Below, one piece after another: positions 61,247 through 64,000 of a DNA stretch of 64,000 nucleotides. The notes under the pieces are model-generated. The model saw nothing but the letters and a program-made list of their open reading frames with translations, was not told where the DNA came from and did not search any database. A program made the position numbers and the translations under genes. Source of the DNA: an uncultured Lachnospiraceae bacterium (lineage in GTDB: Bacteria; Bacillota; Clostridia; Lachnospirales; Lachnospiraceae); NCBI GenBank assembly GCA_910586645.1, contig CAJUIS010000001.1:89212-153211 (forward strand), written 5' to 3'. The first letter of the stretch is position 1. The number at the start of each line of letters is the position of its first letter.

Positions 61247-63214
61247 CTATGATTTTTTTTCCTGAGAAATTTCTTCTTTTCGAATTTCTTTGGAATCAAT
61301 TTCCTTTTTTATCGCATCAATAAATTCCTGTAACGGCCTGCTTCCTTCATCGCCCGCAAAACGGCTTCTGACAGACACTGCGCCCTCTTCCTCTTCTTTT
61401 TGCCCCACAACCAGCATATATGGAAGCTTGTCAAGCCTTGCCTCTCTGATTTTAAACCCGATTTTTTCAGAACGGTTGTCCGTCGTCGCGTCAATTCCGT
61501 TTCTGACCAGCTCTTCTTTGACAGATTTGGCATAAGATTCATATTTTTCGGAAATCGGAAGCACGCGCACCTGCTCCGCGCAAAGCCATGTCGGAAATTT
61601 TCCCGCATATTTTTCTATCAGCCATGCCAGCGTCCTTTCATAGCAGCCAAGCGATGTTCTGTGAATAATATACGGCCGCACTTTTTCGCCGTTCTGATCG
61701 ATATAATACATATCAAACTGTTCCGCAAGCAGCGCGTCCCACTGAATTGTAATCATCGTATCGTCTTTGCCGTATACGTTTCTTGCATTAATGTCTACTT
61801 TCGGCCCGTAAAACGCCGCCTCTCCAACATCTTCCACAAAATCGATTTCCAGTTCATTTAAAATGTCCCGCATATGCTGCTCCGTCTCCTCCCAGACCTG
61901 CGGTTCGCCAATGTATTTTTCTCTGTTATCTGGATCCCATTTGGAAAGATGGTATGTCACATCTTCTTCCACGCCAAGCGTTTTTAAACAATATTTTGCA
62001 AGCGCAAGACAGCCTTTGAACTCTTCGACCATCTGATCCGGCCGGACAATCAAATGCCCCTCGGAAATCGTAAACTGGCGCACGCGCGTTAAACCGTGCA
62101 TTTCTCCCGAATCCTCGCTGCGGAACAGCGTGGAGGTCTCGCCCATCCGGTATGGAAGATCTCGGTAAGAATGCTGCTCATTTTTATATACATAATACTG
62201 GAACGGACAGGTCATCGGACGGAGCGCAAACACTTCTTTATCCGTATCCTCATCTCCCAATACAAACATACCGTCTTTATAGTGATCCCAGTGCCCGGAA
62301 AGCTTATACAAATCAGATTTTGCCATCAAAGGCGTCCTGGTACGGACATAGCCCCATTCTTTTTCTTCCAGATCCTCAATCCACCGCTGCAGCTTCATAA
62401 TCATTTTTGTTCCTTTTGGCGTAAACAGCGGAAGCCCCTGTCCAATCACGTCCACTGTCGTAAAAATTCCCATTTCACGTCCCAGTTTATTGTGATCTCT
62501 TCGTTTCGCGTCTTCCAGTCTTTCCAGATGCTCCTTTAATTCGTCTTTTTTATAAAACGCCGTTCCATAGATACGCTGCAAACGCGCTTTTTCGGAATCG
62601 CCTCTCCAGTATGCCATAGAAGAGGAAATCAGCTTATAAGCTTTGATTCCTTTCGTGTTCATCAAATGCGGCCCTGCGCATAAGTCGGTAAACCCTCCCT
62701 GATCGTAAAAAGAAATCACGGCGTCTTCCGGCAGTTCTTCAATCAGCTCTACTTTAAACGGTTCGTCCTTTTCCTTCATAAATGCAATCGCTTCTTCTTT
62801 TGGAAGCGTAAATCTCTTGATTTCATGTCCCTCTTTGATAATCTTTTTCATTTCGGCTTCTATCTTATCCAGATCTTCCCTGGAAAAAGGCTCCGCGTCA
62901 AAATCATAGTAAAATCCGTCTGCAATCGCAGGGCCAATCGTCACTTTGGCATTTGGAAACAGGCGTTTTACCGCTTCCGCCATAACATGCGCAGCCGTAT
63001 GACGGATTACTTTTAATCCTTCCTCCTCTCCGGCCGTTATAATGTTTAAACTTGCGTCTTTACTGATTTCTGTCCTAAGATCCGCTATTTCTCCATTTAA
63101 TTCACCGGCGCAGGCCGTTCTTGCCAGACCTTCGCTGATATCTTTTGCAATTTCGTAAATGGATTTTGGCTCGCTGTATTCTTTTACGGAGCCGTCTTTT
63201 AATGTGATTTTCAT
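61247..63214 (-). CDS. thrS: Threonyl-tRNA synthetase
   Basis: 655 residues: TGS domain (MKITLKDGSVKEYSEPKS), the editing/SAD domain with HTAAHVMAEAVKRLFPNAK and YKLISSSMAYWRGD, the class II core (RPMTCPFQYYVYKNEQHSYRDLPYR, GLTRVRQFTISEGHLIV, in parts) and the anticodon domain from about 540 (PTWLCAEQVRVLPIS). GGAGG precedes the ATG. Regulated by the T-box leader upstream. Confidence 0.98.
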   Translation of the reverse strand: MKITLKDGSVKEYSEPKSIYEIAKDISEGLARTACAGELNGEIADLRTEISKDASLNIITAGEEEGLKVIRHTAAHVMAEAVKRLFPNAKVTIGPAIADGFYYDFDAEPFSREDLDKIEAEMKKIIKEGHEIKRFTLPKEEAIAFMKEKDEPFKVELIEELPEDAVISFYDQGGFTDLCAGPHLMNTKGIKAYKLISSSMAYWRGDSEKARLQRIYGTAFYKKDELKEHLERLEDAKRRDHNKLGREMGIFTTVDVIGQGLPLFTPKGTKMIMKLQRWIEDLEEKEWGYVRTRTPLMAKSDLYKLSGHWDHYKDGMFVLGDEDTDKEVFALRPMTCPFQYYVYKNEQHSYRDLPYRMGETSTLFRSEDSGEMHGLTRVRQFTISEGHLIVRPDQMVEEFKGCLALAKYCLKTLGVEEDVTYHLSKWDPDNREKYIGEPQVWEETEQHMRDILNELEIDFVEDVGEAAFYGPKVDINARNVYGKDDTMITIQWDALLAEQFDMYYIDQNGEKVRPYIIHRTSLGCYERTLAWLIEKYAGKFPTWLCAEQVRVLPISEKYESYAKSVKEELVRNGIDATTDNRSEKIGFKIREARLDKLPYMLVVGQKEEEEGAVSVRSRFAGDEGSRPLQEFIDAIKKEIDSKEIRKEEISQEKKS

Positions 63215-63245
63215 GTTTTTCCCTCCTGAAATAATTTCATAAAAA

Positions 63246-63500
63246 ATCCCTGATACAAATGTATCAGGGACGATAAATTACCGTGGTTCCACCCAGTTTC
63301 CATTTCCCGAAAGGGAAATGCTCATTTGACGATAACGGAGTCACCGGACCGGATTAAGGCCGCTTCGAGGTGGTCTTCGGCCGATTCCTGCAAAGATGCT
63401 CTCAGCGCGGTTCCAAACTTTCTCAATTTCCGGAACGGCATCTCTCTCTGCTGCATTCCTGCGGCTTACTCTTCTCGTCTTAGCGTTGCAGTGTTTATTT
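63246..63500 (-). promoter_or_regulatory. T-box leader of thrS
   Basis: The transcript binds uncharged tRNA and then reads through. Seen on the minus strand: the Stem I foot ACGAGAAGAGTAAGCCGC (about 63465-63482), the T-box GGGTGGAACCACGG (63281-63294), and the terminator TCCCTGATAC/GTATCAGGGA (63247-63270) with six T. An ACC codon (Thr) occurs in GAAGACCACC on the 3' side of Stem I and is a candidate specifier; I could not fix the specifier loop with certainty. No protein gene occupies this 330-base gap. Confidence 0.92.
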
Positions 63501-63506
63501 TCCTTT

Positions 63507-63535
63507 ATCATATGACAATTTTCCTCATATGTAAA
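63507..63535 (-). promoter_or_regulatory. Predicted promoter of the T-box-thrS unit
   Basis: TTTACA (63530-63535), 17 bases, TATGAT (63507-63512) on the minus strand; the start would be near 63500 at the 5' end of the T-box. Confidence 0.7.
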
Positions 63536-63543
63536 GACTTTTT

Positions 63544-64000
63544 TTATTTCCCGCAGCAATGCTTGTACTTCTTGCCGCTTCCGCATGGACATGGCTCATT
63601 GCGGCCTGTCTTTCTTCCAACAATTACGGTGCCGGATTTCTTCTGCTCCAAATACAGAGCTTTCTTCGTCTCCGCATCAAAAATCTCATCCCACATCGGA
63701 AGTTCATACAGCCAGTCCGCTTTTGCATCGACCATATTTTTGTATAATTTCACTTTGTCAAATGCAAGGCTGACTTTTGTGTCCTCCTCCATCGTCTCAA
63801 TTGGATTCGGCTCAACCAGGCTTTCATTGATGCCGTCCAAAAAGCCCGTCATATCCAAAATGCTGAGTCCGTACCTGTCCGCAAGCTCTTTCACCGTCCC
63901 TTCGACTTTCTCATCCGGATTTGTCAAAAGCTTCTCATATACGCCTTTTTCCACCAGAAAATACCTCTGCCAGAATCTCTGCAGCTCCTGCTTATTTGTT
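63544..64000 (-). CDS. SEC-C zinc-motif protein (5' end outside window)
   Basis: The frame stays open through the window edge ([24 protein letters not shown]...), so the GTG at 63954 is not its start. At the C-terminus [18 protein letters not shown] is the SEC-C metal-binding motif, also found in SecA. The rest (KGTVKEL-like [43 protein letters not shown]) is a conserved clostridial domain of unknown role. Upstream of the thrS promoter, same strand. Confidence 0.88.
   Translation of the reverse strand, partial: TNKQELQRFWQRYFLVEKGVYEKLLTNPDEKVEGTVKELADRYGLSILDMTGFLDGINESLVEPNPIETMEEDTKVSLAFDKVKLYKNMVDAKADWLYELPMWDEIFDAETKKALYLEQKKSGTVIVGRKTGRNEPCPCGSGKKYKHCCGK

Noticed and set aside
63341..63592. 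83-codon minus-strand frame
   Set aside because: It runs through the T-box leader and thrS promoter, where RNA structure explains the sequence.

Overview
The window reads as a stretch of chromosome from an anaerobic, endospore-forming Firmicute of class Clostridia, most likely a gut Lachnospiraceae. This rests on gene content and order and not on any database search. Signs are dipicolinate synthase (dpaA-dpaB), a YlbJ-like sporulation membrane protein, a Spo0E-like phosphatase, RemA, a T-box in front of thrS, and strong AGGAGG ribosome-binding sites. By eye the base composition is moderate to low G+C. A large secreted sialidase and a hexuronate module suit a mucosal, glycan-feeding lifestyle. 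I saw no rRNA, tRNA, CRISPR array, integrase or intact insertion sequence.

Layout. 1-15.6 kb: end of yajC, then tgt; a small isolated transcription unit; a short RNase E/G; a 1328-residue multidomain sialidase; glutamine synthetase; dpaA-dpaB-asnB; and uronate catabolism (kdgK, eda, and divergent uxaC behind paired palindromes). 15.7-19.5 kb: hisG-hisD-hisB and a fused hisIE with a degenerate HisA/HisF-like front domain, all on the minus strand. 19.5-28.9 kb: an accessory block lying between hisG and its obligatory partner hisZ. It holds an ATPase plus PD-(D/E)xK-like nuclease pair, a secreted tandem thioredoxin-like/FN3 protein, an unknown membrane protein, an orphan NADAR (DarT1-type) antitoxin, a Cys-rich secreted peptide, a remnant of a BlaR1/class D beta-lactamase domain, a MutS2-like protein without Smr, and two small structured transcription units. 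29-46.9 kb: ordinary housekeeping operons on the minus strand (hisZ, recU, pseudouridine synthases, ygiQ, pepD; the coaD-rsmD block; cinA-pgsA-rimO; rpoZ-gmk-remA-yicC; asd; argH), interrupted only by ylbJ on the plus strand.

47-51.6 kb: a two-gene NitT/TauT-type ABC importer lacking a binding protein, an ECF sigma factor with its membrane-anchored anti-sigma, and an SH3-NlpC/P60 cell-wall hydrolase. 51.7-60.3 kb: the classic translation operon rimP-nusA-ylxR-ylxQ-infB-rbfA-nrnA-truB-ribF, with a consensus promoter and a hairpin leader. 60.4-64 kb: a 57-codon Spo0E-like gene, a DUF1540 protein, thrS under T-box control, and the 3' part of a SEC-C protein running off the window.

How parts work together: HisG is the short form and needs HisZ, yet the two are about 9.5 kb apart, so the block between them looks inserted or rearranged. 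The most promising candidates for an undescribed system are the ATPase-nuclease pair immediately upstream of hisG, the orphan NADAR antitoxin, and the structured RNA unit at 28747-28904.
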